This document shows positions 48,192 to 57,477 of a stretch of 64,000 nt of DNA, in pieces (positions within the stretch are counted from its first letter, which is position 1; every line of letters begins with the position of its first letter). The stretch is from Vreelandella maris. Its GTDB lineage: Bacteria > Pseudomonadota > Gammaproteobacteria > Pseudomonadales > Halomonadaceae. The notes beneath the pieces were generated by a model. That model saw only the letters and a list, made by a program, of their open reading frames with translations. It did no database searches and had not been told where the DNA came from. Position numbers and translations under genes: made by a program. Where the stretch lies: positions 62,001 through 126,000 of the forward strand of contig NZ_JABWCV010000003.1 of NCBI RefSeq assembly GCF_013371085.1, in the 5' to 3' direction.

Positions 48192-51100
48192 GCGATTGGC
48201 CTGCAATGTGCGCGTCAATAGCGCCCGCAGCGCCGCGGGTTTTACGGGCTTCAGCAGTAGTTGATAGCCCGCCCGCTTGATCTCTTCAGCCACCGCTTCG
48301 GTACGATCAGCGGTGATGACAATGCCCGGTACCGCCCCCTCAAAACGCTCGCTGAGCGCTTCTAGCGCCATTAGACCGGTGACTTCGTTATCCAGGTGAT
48401 AGTCCGCCAAAATAGCGTCCGGGTCGCCATCCATATTGCGTAGAATCGATTTAGCCCCACCGATACTGGTAGCCGTAAACACTTCGCAGCCCCAGCCGCT
48501 TAGCATGGCGGTCATGCCTTCCAAAATCAGCGTTTCATTATCGATACACACAATCCGTGTGCCGCTCAGCTTGTGGCTGCCGCGCCGTGCCTGAGGTTCA
48601 AGCTCGCTATTGCTTGGCTCGCGAGCGGTAACGATCGGCACGCTGACCGAGAAAACGGCGCCTTTGCCCACTGTCGAGCGTACTTTGATGGGGTGATCCA
48701 GCACGCGGCTCATGCGGTCGGCAATCGATAGCCCCAACCCCAGGCCTTTCTCGCTCTCTTTGTGGCGTGACACCTGATCCAGGCGGCGGAATTCCTGAAA
48801 AATTTCGGTGAGCTTGGATTCGGGAATGCCGGGGCCGCTGTCCCACACTTCAATCGAGAGCCAGCCATTATGACGGCGGCAGCCCAGCAGCACGCGTCCC
48901 TCTTGGGTGTAGCGAATCGCATTGGATAAGAAGTTTTGTACGATTCGGCGCAGCATCTGCGGGTCTGAGTCGACCCACAAGTGGGTCGGTACCACTTCTA
49001 AGTCCAATCCGCGATCATCCGCCATCACCTCAAACTCGGCGCGTAACGGGCGAACGATATCCGCCAGGGCAAAGTGACTGCGACGCGGCGTCAGGGCGCC
49101 TGCGTCCAGCTTGGAGATATCCAGCAGGGTGCTGAGCAACTCCTCAGCGGCTTGCAGCGAGTTATCGATATGGCCGACGATGCGTTGAGTATCGGTGGTG
49201 GTAACGTTTTGCATCAGTGCAGAAGTAAACAGCCGTGCCGCGTTAAGCGGCTGCAGCAAATCATGGCTGGCCGCGGCCAAAAAGCGTGTCTTGGAGGCGT
49301 TGGCGTCTTCCGCCAACTGCTTGGCCTGACGCAGCGCTAACTCGGCCTCGGCGCGGACCCGGTTCTCCTGGCGTAGCGCCGAGTTGGCTTCGGAAAGCGC
49401 CTGAGTACGTTCACGCACGCGCTCCTCAAGGGTTTCGTTGGTCTCTTTCAGGGCAATTTCAGCTTGGCGGCGCTCGGTAATATCCTGATAAAGGGCGAAA
49501 AAGCCCAGAATCGCCTGGCTGTCGCCAAAGTGCGGCGTATACGTGACCAGCATGTAGCGCATGGCCTCATTCACCCGCAGCGAGACTTCAAAGCTGACCC
49601 GCTCGCCATTCAGCGCACGGGCGACCCATGGTGTGCGCTCTTCCGCCTGCTTGACCGGCAGCACGTCTTCAAAACGACGGCCAATAACGGCGTTGCGGTC
49701 AATATTAAACGCTTGCTCGTAGGCGCGGTTGGTAAATAAATAGCGGCACTCTTTGTCGAAGTAGGCAATCAGCGCTGGCACATTATCGGTATAGATACGG
49801 ATATTGTTTTCCGAGCGGATCAGTGCCTCTTCGATCCGCTTTTGCTGGGTAATATCCTGATAAGTATACACAAAGCCGCCGCCGGGCATCGGGTTGCCCT
49901 GTACTTCCAGCACGCTGCCATCCTGGCGGTAGCGCACGTAGCGGTGGGGCTGGCCCTCGCGGATATTGTCGAGCAACAACTGTACGTGCTCTTCCGGGTC
50001 TCCTGGGCCATATTCGCCGTTGTGGGCATTGTAGCGGAAGATGCGGTCGATGGGCGCGCCCACACGAATCAAGTGATCAGGGAAGCGGAAAAGCTCCAGG
50101 TAACGCTGGTTCCACACCACCAAGCGCAGGTTCTGGTCGACCACGCTGATGCCCTGGTTGATGTTCTCGATGGTGGCTTGGAGCAGCGCCCGGTTGAACT
50201 CCAGTACCTGGGAAGCTTCATCGACAATCGAAATCACATCCGAGATGCCGATGCCGCGCCCCTGCAGCGCCGAGTTAACCACGATACGCGCCGATGAAGC
50301 GCCGAGCACCGAGGCCAGAAAACGTTCAGTAAACTGGATAATATCGATTGAGGCGCGGGTGCCGTTGTCCAGGGGCTTGCCTGCACGACGGGCGTAATCT
50401 TCAAAGGCGCGATCCACTTGGCCGGCACCGAGGAAGCGCTCGCAAAGAACTTTTAAATCACCCACGGTCGTCGCGCCTGTCCAGGGGCGGTTGACCGATG
50501 TCTGGCGTGTTTCCACACTATCCACGAACAGCGAGGCTTGAATACGCTCAACCACGCGCTGTGAAGTGACCTGAGAGACAAAGATATAGCAGAACAGGTT
50601 GATCCCGAGTGAGAGCATGACGCCGTGGGTAAAGCTGTCGCCCAAGTTGAGCCCAAACAGCGCCGTGGGTGATAACCAGTTAAGCCCCAGCGGGCCGCCT
50701 TCAAGCCACATTGTCGGCAGTACACCGGCATTGATCATGGCGGGCATTAACAGGCTATATACCCAGATGGCAAAGCCAGCGTTCATGCCGACAATGACCC
50801 CGAGGCGATTACCGCGCTTCCAGTAAAGCCCACCAATCACCGCGGGGGCAAACTGCGCGGCGGCGGCAAATGACAACATGCCGATCGAAGCCAGCGAGGT
50901 GAATTCGGCTATCAGTTGGTAGAAACCGTAGGCCATGGCTAGTACGGCGACAATAGTCAAACGCCGCGCACGAAGCACTAGACGGCCATAATCCCGGGCC
51001 TTGGTGTCAAACCAGCGCAGCCGGAACAGCGCCGGAATTACAATCTCGTTGGAGATCATGATCGACACGGCCACCGCGGCAACGATCACCATGCCGGTCG

Positions 51101-52121
51101 CTGCGGAGAAACCACCGATAAAGGTAAGCAGCGTCAGCCACTGCTGCCCCGACGCCATGGATAGCGCCAATACATAGGTGTCCGGCTCGACTCCGCTTTC
51201 GGAAAACATCAGCAGCCCGGCAGCGGCCAAAGGCACCACGAAAAAGGCAATCGCCAACAGATAGAGCGGGAACAGCCAGCGGGCTTTGGTAGCGTCGTCG
51301 GGGTGAATATTCTCAACCACCGCTACATGGAACTGGCGTGGCAAGCACAGAATTGCGAGCATGGCGAGCAAGGTTTGTGCCCAGAAGCTCTGGCCAAAGT
51401 CCTGGTTGGCCAACTGGCGCTGGAGTTCAAGCTGGCTTTCGGCGTGGCCCATTAACTCACCCAGGCCATCAAACATTCCCCAGGTGACAAAGACACCAAG
51501 CACCACAAAGGCCAACAGTTTGACCAGCGATTCAAACGCGACGGCGTGAATCAAGCCTTCGTGGTGTTCGGTGGCATCGGTATGTCGAGTACCAAAGAGA
51601 ATCGCGAAGATAGCCATCACAATGGCAACGTAGAACGCCGTATCGCCAAACAGCGGCGTATGGGTCACATCGGAGGCATCGGTGAGCACACTGAAGGTGG
51701 TAGAAACGGCTTTTAGCTGTAGCGCGATGTAGGGCAGGGTGCCGACCAGAGCGACCAGGCTGGCAAAGGCGGCCAGCGACTGGGTTTTGCCGTAACGGGA
51801 GGCGATAAAATCGGCAATGGAGGTAACGTTTTGGTGTTTGGCAACGCGGATCATCTTTGCCAATACCGGCCAGAACAGTAAAAACGTCAATATCGGGCCA
51901 ACGAAGATACTCGCAAACGACCAGCCCGCAGTGGCTGCCTGGCCCACAGCGCCGTAAAAAGTCCACGATGTACAATAGATCGCGAGCGCCAGACTATAGA
52001 TGATCGGGCGCCGCCGAGTAGCGCCATGGGTACGCGCGCGGCGGTCACCGTACCAAGCAATGCCGAACAAAACGGCAATATAGAGCAACGATACCGCTAC
52101 CAGTAGCCCGCCGTGAAACAT
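48180..52121 (-). CDS. crbS: CrbS-like hybrid: sodium/solute symporter domain fused to PAS histidine kinase and receiver
   Basis: A 1313-residue inner-membrane sensor. Residues about 1-510 form an SSS/PutP symporter-type domain with around 13 membrane helices; about 545-610 is the STAC linker; two PAS domains follow (about 640-750 and 770-890), a coiled coil (ALKETNETLEERVRERTQAL), the histidine kinase with phospho-acceptor His953 in ASHDLLQPLNAARLF, N-box NFLSNAIRYT, G-boxes DSGPGIPES and KGLGLGLSI, and a C-terminal receiver with Asp1240 (ADYHLD). This architecture is that of CrbS/MxtR, which with CrbR drives acs expression. GGAGAAAGG precedes the ATG. Whether the symporter domain moves a solute or only senses it is unknown. 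Confidence 0.9.
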   Translation of the reverse strand: MFHGGLLVAVSLLYIAVLFGIAWYGDRRARTHGATRRRPIIYSLALAIYCTSWTFYGAVGQAATAGWSFASIFVGPILTFLLFWPVLAKMIRVAKHQNVTSIADFIASRYGKTQSLAAFASLVALVGTLPYIALQLKAVSTTFSVLTDASDVTHTPLFGDTAFYVAIVMAIFAILFGTRHTDATEHHEGLIHAVAFESLVKLLAFVVLGVFVTWGMFDGLGELMGHAESQLELQRQLANQDFGQSFWAQTLLAMLAILCLPRQFHVAVVENIHPDDATKARWLFPLYLLAIAFFVVPLAAAGLLMFSESGVEPDTYVLALSMASGQQWLTLLTFIGGFSAATGMVIVAAVAVSIMISNEIVIPALFRLRWFDTKARDYGRLVLRARRLTIVAVLAMAYGFYQLIAEFTSLASIGMLSFAAAAQFAPAVIGGLYWKRGNRLGVIVGMNAGFAIWVYSLLMPAMINAGVLPTMWLEGGPLGLNWLSPTALFGLNLGDSFTHGVMLSLGINLFCYIFVSQVTSQRVVERIQASLFVDSVETRQTSVNRPWTGATTVGDLKVLCERFLGAGQVDRAFEDYARRAGKPLDNGTRASIDIIQFTERFLASVLGASSARIVVNSALQGRGIGISDVISIVDEASQVLEFNRALLQATIENINQGISVVDQNLRLVVWNQRYLELFRFPDHLIRVGAPIDRIFRYNAHNGEYGPGDPEEHVQLLLDNIREGQPHRYVRYRQDGSVLEVQGNPMPGGGFVYTYQDITQQKRIEEALIRSENNIRIYTDNVPALIAYFDKECRYLFTNRAYEQAFNIDRNAVIGRRFEDVLPVKQAEERTPWVARALNGERVSFEVSLRVNEAMRYMLVTYTPHFGDSQAILGFFALYQDITERRQAEIALKETNETLEERVRERTQALSEANSALRQENRVRAEAELALRQAKQLAEDANASKTRFLAAASHDLLQPLNAARLFTSALMQNVTTTDTQRIVGHIDNSLQAAEELLSTLLDISKLDAGALTPRRSHFALADIVRPLRAEFEVMADDRGLDLEVVPTHLWVDSDPQMLRRIVQNFLSNAIRYTQEGRVLLGCRRHNGWLSIEVWDSGPGIPESKLTEIFQEFRRLDQVSRHKESEKGLGLGLSIADRMSRVLDHPIKVRSTVGKGAVFSVSVPIVTAREPSNSELEPQARRGSHKLSGTRIVCIDNETLILEGMTAMLSGWGCEVFTATSIGGAKSILRNMDGDPDAILADYHLDNEVTGLMALEALSERFEGAVPGIVITADRTEAVAEEIKRAGYQLLLKPVKPAALRALLTRTLQANRAAR

Positions 52122-52278
52122 GCCTTTCTCCCCGCCAGAGTGTGCTACCCACTTATTATGTGCGCTAAACGTGCGCTAATAAAAAATGCTTTATTCTAGG
52201 CGAAATAGGGGGCCATGTACGACCACTACTTAGACTTACTGTTATCTTTAGGCCTGTTGTTACCTCGGCTTTCTTTAT

Positions 52279-52788
52279 CTATGCACATACGTTGCTGAGT
52301 AGCGGTGATGTTTCGCGTAGCGTGCGTATCTCTTCAAGGATAGGGTCGCGGGAGTCTTGATCTAAGGGCACTAGCTCACGGCTCTCACAATTGAGTAGAT
52401 AAGGCTGGGTAATCAATATGTCGGTGTGGTGACGCTCAAACTGATAAAGAATAAATTCTGCTAAGCGGGTGCCATCCTGCTCACTGAAACGAATACTTTC
52501 ACTATCCACCATGCTGAACTTGGTGGTCATCGGGAAGGCAAAAGTCCAGGGACGCCATACGGCGGTGGTGCTTTCGGTTGAAATAACCGTCGCAGTCTCG
52601 GGAAGCTGCGCCTGCTTGTGTTCAAACCAGCTGTACTCTACCTGAACTTGATAGCCCAACATACCCAGCGCGCCAAACACCGGTACGATCCACTTGGGCA
52701 GACGTTTGCCACTCAGGTTACGCAGTATCAGGCCAATCCCGGCGGCCGCAAGGCCCGCAAAAACGGCGGCGATCAAATGCCATATCAT
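52279..52788 (-). CDS. Conserved-looking hypothetical membrane protein
   Basis: A 169-residue protein I do not recognise. It begins with two membrane helices (about 3-22 and 31-49) joined by a short basic loop (RNLSGKRLPK), which by the positive-inside rule puts the loop in the cytoplasm and the 115-residue C-terminal domain in the periplasm. The C-terminal part contains no obvious motif; it has a single pair of cysteines (NCES and NVCA). A good ribosome site (AAAGGA, 8 nt) supports expression. It lies between the sensor crbS and the acetate symporter on the same strand, so an accessory role in the acetate system is possible but is inference from position only. Confidence 0.7.
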   Translation of the reverse strand: MIWHLIAAVFAGLAAAGIGLILRNLSGKRLPKWIVPVFGALGMLGYQVQVEYSWFEHKQAQLPETATVISTESTTAVWRPWTFAFPMTTKFSMVDSESIRFSEQDGTRLAEFILYQFERHHTDILITQPYLLNCESRELVPLDQDSRDPILEEIRTLRETSPLLSNVCA

Positions 52789-52826
52789 AAAATATCCTTT
52801 CCAAAAGCCGTTTATAAGAGCTATCT

Positions 52827-52863
52827 ATAAAAGCCATCGGGCCTCCGTTAGGAAGCCCGATGG
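52827..52863 (-). terminator. Intrinsic terminator of the DUF4212-symporter operon (distal)
   Basis: On the minus strand a 13-bp stem with one mismatch (52863-52851 with 52846-52834) is followed by CTTTTATAG. Together with the nearer hairpin it should stop transcription leaving the symporter gene. Confidence 0.75.
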
Positions 52864-52877
52864 TGAGGTCGATTCCA

Positions 52878-52905
52878 AAGCGTTATCGCTGTATTGCGAT
52901 AACGC
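52878..52905 (-). terminator. Hairpin directly after the symporter gene (proximal)
   Basis: A perfect 10-bp stem GCGTTATCGC / GCGATAACGC with a 6-nt loop, followed on the minus strand by TTT. It lies about 20 bp after the symporter stop codon; first of two tandem hairpins. Confidence 0.6.
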
Positions 52906-52923
52906 ATCAGGAAGTAGTATGAC

Positions 52924-54705
52924 TTAGTGATCTACCGCCATACCAGCACCTTTCGGATAGCGAACGCTTTCCACCAGATCCTGAATTTCCTGCGGCGGTG
53001 CCGCGGTCACTCTGGAAACTGCAAAGGCAACTGCGAAGTTGATCATCGCGCCCACCGCACCGAAGGAGAGCGGCGAGATGCCTAAGATCCAGTTATCCGG
53101 CGTGTTGGCCAGCATGTTGGTGCCCGGCACAAAGAACCAGCCTAGATAGGTGAAGATGTACAGCAGGGTGCAAACCAAGCCCGCCAGCATGCCGGCAACG
53201 GCGCCTGGGCTGTTCATCCGCTTGGAGAAGATACCCATCATCAGCGCAGGGAATAGCGATGCACCGGCGATACCAAAGGCGAGTGCCACCGTTTGTGCCG
53301 CAAACCCCGGTGGATTAAGCCCCAAGTAGGTGGCCAGCAGAATCGCGCCGCCCATGGAGATTCGAGCCGCTAACATTTCGCCTTTTTCGGTGATTTTCGG
53401 ATTGATCATGGTCTTGATCAAATCGTGACTGATCGCCGACGAGATCGCTAGGAGCAAACCTGCTGCGGTAGAGAGTGCTGCCGCGATACCCCCTGCTGCG
53501 ATCAGGCCAATGACCCAGCCGGGCAAATTGGCAATTTCCGGGTTGGCGAGTACCAGGATGTCGTTATTAACGGTTAGCTCGTTGCCTTCCCAGCCACGGT
53601 CGGTGTAGTCAGTTGCATCATTGTAGAACTGAATACGGCCGTCTTCGTTAGTATCTGTAAAGTTGATCAGGCCTGTCTCTTCCCAGGTACGGAACCAGTC
53701 AGGACGCTCTTCGTACAGGATTGGATTGTTTGCTGCTTCTTCGTAGTTTTCGGTTTGGCCAGCCATTTCTGGGTAGACCGTGGTCATCAGGTTCAAGCGT
53801 GCCATGGAGCCTACCGCTGGTGCGGTGAGGTAAAGCAATGCAATGAACACCAGCGCCCAACCGGCAGACCAGCGTGCATCAGCCACTTTCGGTACGGTGA
53901 AAAAGCGAATGATAACGTGGGGCAGACCGGCGGTACCGACCATCAACGACAGCGTGAACAGCACCATGTTGAGTTTATTGTCCACATCGGCGGTGTAGTC
54001 TTGGAAACCAAGCGCATTGACCACATCATCCAGTTTTTCCAGCAGCGGTACACCGGATTCAGTGTGCGTGCTGAACATGCCGAACATCGGAATCGGGTTG
54101 CCGGTCAGTTGGAAGGCAATAAATACCGCAGGAATGGTGTAAGCGATGATCAGAACAATGTACTGAGCTACCTGGGTATAGGTAATGCCTTTCATACCGC
54201 CAAACACGGCGTAGAGGAAAACGATCAACGCAGCTAGCCAGATACCCCAGGTGTTGCTGACTTCAAGAAAGCGTGAGAACGCCACGCCCGCACCGGTCAT
54301 CTGGCCGATTACGTAAGTGACTGACGCTACAATCAAACACACAATCGCCACCAGGCGAGCGGTGTTGCTGTAGAAGCGGTCACCAATGAAGTCAGGCACG
54401 GTGAACTTACCAAACTTACGCAGGTAAGGAGCTAACAGCATCGCAAGGATAACGTAGCCACCGGTCCAGCCCATAAGGAAGGTGGAGTTAGCGTAACCAC
54501 CAGAGGCCAGCAGGCCCGCCATTGAAATAAACGACGCCGCTGACATCCAGTCAGCCGCAGTCGCCATACCGTTAGTGATCGGATGAACGCCGCCGCCCGC
54601 GACGTAGAAGTCTTTTGTCGAGCCTGCTCGTGCCCAAATCGCAATGCCGATATAGAGGGCAAAGGAGGCGCCGACGAACAGTAAGTTAATTGCAAACTGG
54701 CTCAT
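52924..54705 (-). CDS. Sodium:solute symporter large subunit, ActP-like (probable acetate permease)
   Basis: A 593-residue SSS-family symporter with about 13 membrane helices (for example LLFVGASFALYIGIAIWA, ATAADWMSAASFISMAGLL with the conserved ADWMSAASF block, FTVPDFIGDRF, YVIGQMTGAG). A long polar loop (about residues 290-385) containing a calcium-binding-like acidic stretch (DTNEDGRIQF) interrupts the membrane core, typical of the subfamily that works with a small DUF4212 subunit. It follows that gene by 6 bp. In relatives this pair is CrbSR-controlled and linked to acetate; substrate remains inferred, so no symbol is given. Confidence 0.88.
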   Translation of the reverse strand: MSQFAINLLFVGASFALYIGIAIWARAGSTKDFYVAGGGVHPITNGMATAADWMSAASFISMAGLLASGGYANSTFLMGWTGGYVILAMLLAPYLRKFGKFTVPDFIGDRFYSNTARLVAIVCLIVASVTYVIGQMTGAGVAFSRFLEVSNTWGIWLAALIVFLYAVFGGMKGITYTQVAQYIVLIIAYTIPAVFIAFQLTGNPIPMFGMFSTHTESGVPLLEKLDDVVNALGFQDYTADVDNKLNMVLFTLSLMVGTAGLPHVIIRFFTVPKVADARWSAGWALVFIALLYLTAPAVGSMARLNLMTTVYPEMAGQTENYEEAANNPILYEERPDWFRTWEETGLINFTDTNEDGRIQFYNDATDYTDRGWEGNELTVNNDILVLANPEIANLPGWVIGLIAAGGIAAALSTAAGLLLAISSAISHDLIKTMINPKITEKGEMLAARISMGGAILLATYLGLNPPGFAAQTVALAFGIAGASLFPALMMGIFSKRMNSPGAVAGMLAGLVCTLLYIFTYLGWFFVPGTNMLANTPDNWILGISPLSFGAVGAMINFAVAFAVSRVTAAPPQEIQDLVESVRYPKGAGMAVDH

Positions 54706-54711
54706 ACCGGC

Positions 54712-54972
54712 TTACTCCCCAAGGCCAAATTTTTCATCGAGCTTATTCATCTTCCAGGCATAGAAGAAGATCAGCACGATAAACGTTAAAATGGAGCCCT
54801 GTTGTGCAAACCAGAAGCCAAGATCGGTGCCGCCGACCGGAATACCGGCGAGCAGTGGGCGAAACAGGATAGCGCATCCGTAAGAAACAAATGCCCAAAC
54901 AGCTAGGCATCCGAAAATTAAGCGGACGTTAGCTTTCCAGTATTCAGCAGCATTAGTTTTGTCGTCTGCCAT
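54712..54972 (-). CDS. DUF4212 small membrane subunit of the solute:sodium symporter
   Basis: An 86-residue protein with two membrane helices (about 18-40, LIFGCLAVWAFVSYGCAILF; about 52-75, FWFAQQGSILTFIVLIFFYAW) and the family features KANVRL, LRPLLAGIP-type loop and C-terminal MNKLDEKFGL. The ATG at 54972 has GGAG 9 nt upstream; a GTG at 54987 is the alternative. It is the first gene of a two-gene operon with the symporter (6-bp gap). Function of the small subunit is not established, but the pairing is conserved. Confidence 0.88.
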   Translation of the reverse strand: MADDKTNAAEYWKANVRLIFGCLAVWAFVSYGCAILFRPLLAGIPVGGTDLGFWFAQQGSILTFIVLIFFYAWKMNKLDEKFGLGE

Positions 54973-55029
54973 TGTGTTGCTCTCCACTTGTGATTTTTAA
55001 GGTTGGGAAAGTTCACGAGGAATAGCGTG

Positions 55030-55167
55030 TGACCCATCAGGGCAATCGCACGTCGAAAGCCACTCAATCGTATAGAGTGGTGAGCCAGCTTTCGTCAGCA
55101 CGTCACCTTATTATTCGATATAGACTTTCGAGTTAGTAAGTGACGTGCGATTACCCTGCATGACTCA
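55030..55167. repeat. Nested inverted repeats upstream of DUF4212 gene
   Basis: The outer arms 55030-55054 and 55142-55167 are imperfect inverted copies (TGAC..ATCAGGG.AATCGCACGTC against its complement, 11 bp perfect at the inner end). Inside, CGAAAGC (55054) pairs with GCTTTCG (55088) and CCACTC (55060) with GAGTGG (55075), and a third copy of CACGTC lies at 55100. In total the hexamer core CACGTC/GACGTG appears three times. Confidence 0.6.
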
Positions 55168-55260
55168 TTGTTAATACTGGGCAATAAACACAAAAAAATA
55201 AATCCCAGACTTTGGTATCAATAAACAGCTAAAGTGCCCTTTTTGTTTTACATGTGGTTG

Positions 55261-55274
55261 AAAATACGTATTTT
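55261..55274. promoter_or_regulatory. Perfect 14-bp AT-rich palindrome
   Basis: AAAATACGTATTTT is fully self-complementary and sits in the middle of the divergent region. Candidate regulator site; AT-rich context raises the chance of coincidence. Confidence 0.3.
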
Positions 55275-55462
55275 TAGGCATTTTTTAAGCGAAGTTTACA
55301 GGCGTTTGCAGAGCTATAGGACGATAGTCTAGTGAGCAAATATAAGTGGTTATTGGCTACTTTAAATACATGGAGAGAATTTTAAGGCTAATCGTGATTA
55401 GTAGATGTTGAGACTTTGGTCGTGTGTCAAAAGTCGCTTCGACCTTAGCGTGATAGCTAAAG

Positions 55463-55479
55463 GTATAACGACGTTATAC
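55463..55479. promoter_or_regulatory. 17-bp palindrome overlapping a -10-like hexamer upstream of the DUF294 gene
   Basis: GTATAACG-A-CGTTATAC, perfect 8-bp arms. The right arm overlaps TATACT (5 of 6 sigma70 -10 matches) and no -35 hexamer exists 16-18 bp upstream, an arrangement typical of a regulated promoter. 169 bp before the DUF294 start. Confidence 0.4.
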
Positions 55480-55647
55480 TTGCTAGTTGGGAAGTGAATC
55501 CTTTATACCCGTACCACCACCTTCACATAATAATCGATTACCGTTTTTGAAGCGTTGGAAAGGCTCCTTTGACGTTGATCAATGTCGGGCGGAGTGCTTA
55601 TTTACTTTATTTTCTAGTTCGCCTTTAGTTGAATGAGGTCATGCACA

Positions 55648-57477
55648 ATGGTCGATGTGGATCTATCCCAACTGCCGTTCACGCTTCTTGACGATGAAGG
55701 TCGTGACCACATTCGCCGTGGCATTGATCTTGCGTATTTTGACCGCGACGAAATAATCCTAGAGACCGGGCAGGCGGGAGAGTTTGTTTACCTGATACAT
55801 AAAGGTGAAGTGGCAGAAATCGACCCCACGCTGCCCTCGTCTACCTCGCGTATTGGTCATTACACGGCCGGGGACCTATTTGGCGCGATCAGCATTCTCA
55901 ATGGTAAAAGCCGCTATCGTTTTAAGGCCGAGCAGGAGTGCTTGTGTTACCTGCTGCCCAAAGCGTTGTTTCAGCAGTTGTGCCGTCATTACCCGGACTT
56001 CAGTAATTTCTTTCGCCAATCGCTGACGCATAAAGCACGCTTACTGACTGAAAAGCGTGCCGAAGGAGGTGTCACCATGGCGGGTTTTATGTTGGCCAAG
56101 GTAAGCGAATGTATGCGTGCGCCGCTGTTAATGGCGGCGGCTACTGATATTGCCAGCGCGGTGAAGCAGCTCAACGACAGCCACGCCGACAGCCTGCTCG
56201 TCGAGACTCAAGGCAAGCTAGGCATGGTGACGAAAACCGACCTGCTCAATGGATTGGTATTGCACGGTAGAGCGTTGTCATCACCGCTTGATGAGATCGC
56301 CCATTTTAATCTGGTCACCGTCGCGCCGGATCAATACTTATTTGAAGTTCTGGTACTGATGACGCGGCATAAAGTGACGCGTGTAGTGGTGCTGGAGCAA
56401 AACGTTCTCAAAGGCGTCGTCGAACTCACCGACGTACTTAGCTATTTTTCCAGTCGCAGCTACGTGGTGAGTCTACAAGTCGAACAGGCGAGTAGTTTGG
56501 AAGCACTGTCGGCGGCCAGCCAGCGCACCCCAGAGCTGGTGAAGGCGCTGATGGCTCAAGGCGTAAAGCTACGCTTTGCGATGGATCTACTCGCTGCGCT
56601 GAACGGCCGTATCATGAGTAAAGCCTGGGAATTCACTATTGATGAGAAGTACCGCGAGCAGAGCTGCATGATGGTGATGGGTAGCGAAGGGCGCGGCGAA
56701 CAAATACTAAAAACCGACCAGGATAATGGCTTGATTCTCGCCGACGACGCGCAGTGGCCAGATCTTATGAGCCACATGCAAACGCTCACCGATACCCTCA
56801 TCCAGCTTGGCTACCCGCCGTGCCCCGGCAATATTATGGTTTCGAACCCTGAGTGGGTGGCCACGGTGTCGCAGTGGAAGAGCAATATTGCCAAATGGGC
56901 CAGCGAGCGGGATGGCGACAGCCTAATGAAACTGGCGATTATGCTTGATGCTCATGCCGTGGCCGGTAACCCCAATCTGCTTGAGAGCGTACGAGAAGAG
57001 CTATTTGAACGCTGTTCTCGTGATGAGCTACTGCTTTCGTACTTTGCTCGCACGGCGCTACGCTTTTCCACACCGCTAACGCTGTTTGGCTCGCTGAAAA
57101 AGCCCCAGCACGGTATCGATATCAAGAAAGGCGGCATTTTCCCCATTGTCCACGGCGTGCGTACCATGGCGCTGGAGCGACGAATCAAAGCGACCTCAAC
57201 ACTGGATCGTTTAGACGCGCTGGCCGCCGATGGCCGCTTGGATCGACGGTTCGCTGACGACCTGGGCGAAGCCCTGGCGCTGTTTTCCGAGTTGCGTCTC
57301 AAACAGCAGCTCACTGCCCTAGAGGCAAGTAGCACATCGCAAGAGGCGAACCGCACCAATCGTGTCGTGGTGCAAAGCCTCTCTTCGCTAGAACGCGACC
57401 TATTGCGTGAAGCACTGCACATTGTGAAAGACTTTAAGCAGCGGCTTTCCCATCGTTATCATCTGGAGTATTCGTGA
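55648..57477 (+). CDS. cNMP-binding/CBS/DUF294 nucleotidyltransferase-like protein
   Basis: A 609-residue soluble protein: cyclic-nucleotide-binding fold (about 20-125; FDRDEIILETGQAGEFVYLIHKGEVAEID), two CBS domains (about 150-280; MTRHKVTRVVVLE, VVELTDVLSYF), a DUF294 nucleotidyltransferase domain starting near residue 340 with GSEGRGEQ-LKTDQDNGL (active-site G-S plus D-x-D), and a DUF294 C-terminal domain. The ATG at 55648 has GAGG 9 nt upstream; an ATG at 55633 lacks one. The next gene starts at its stop (GTGA). In Vibrio and Pseudomonas this gene is also beside actP and crbS genes; the enzymatic target is unknown, with regulation by nucleotides plausible. Confidence 0.85.
   Translation: MVDVDLSQLPFTLLDDEGRDHIRRGIDLAYFDRDEIILETGQAGEFVYLIHKGEVAEIDPTLPSSTSRIGHYTAGDLFGAISILNGKSRYRFKAEQECLCYLLPKALFQQLCRHYPDFSNFFRQSLTHKARLLTEKRAEGGVTMAGFMLAKVSECMRAPLLMAAATDIASAVKQLNDSHADSLLVETQGKLGMVTKTDLLNGLVLHGRALSSPLDEIAHFNLVTVAPDQYLFEVLVLMTRHKVTRVVVLEQNVLKGVVELTDVLSYFSSRSYVVSLQVEQASSLEALSAASQRTPELVKALMAQGVKLRFAMDLLAALNGRIMSKAWEFTIDEKYREQSCMMVMGSEGRGEQILKTDQDNGLILADDAQWPDLMSHMQTLTDTLIQLGYPPCPGNIMVSNPEWVATVSQWKSNIAKWASERDGDSLMKLAIMLDAHAVAGNPNLLESVREELFERCSRDELLLSYFARTALRFSTPLTLFGSLKKPQHGIDIKKGGIFPIVHGVRTMALERRIKATSTLDRLDALAADGRLDRRFADDLGEALALFSELRLKQQLTALEASSTSQEANRTNRVVVQSLSSLERDLLREALHIVKDFKQRLSHRYHLEYS

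Larger units (their letters stand above)
54988..55647. other. 660-bp divergent intergenic region with several palindromes
   Basis: Longest non-coding stretch in the window, between the divergent DUF4212-symporter and DUF294-exonuclease operons. It contains a folded 140-bp segment (55030-55167), a 14-bp AT palindrome (55261-55274), and a 17-bp palindrome (55463-55479) overlapping a TATACT hexamer. The middle part (55180-55440) is AT-rich. No coding signal was found. It probably contains both promoters and operator sites for the acetate regulon. Confidence 0.6.
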
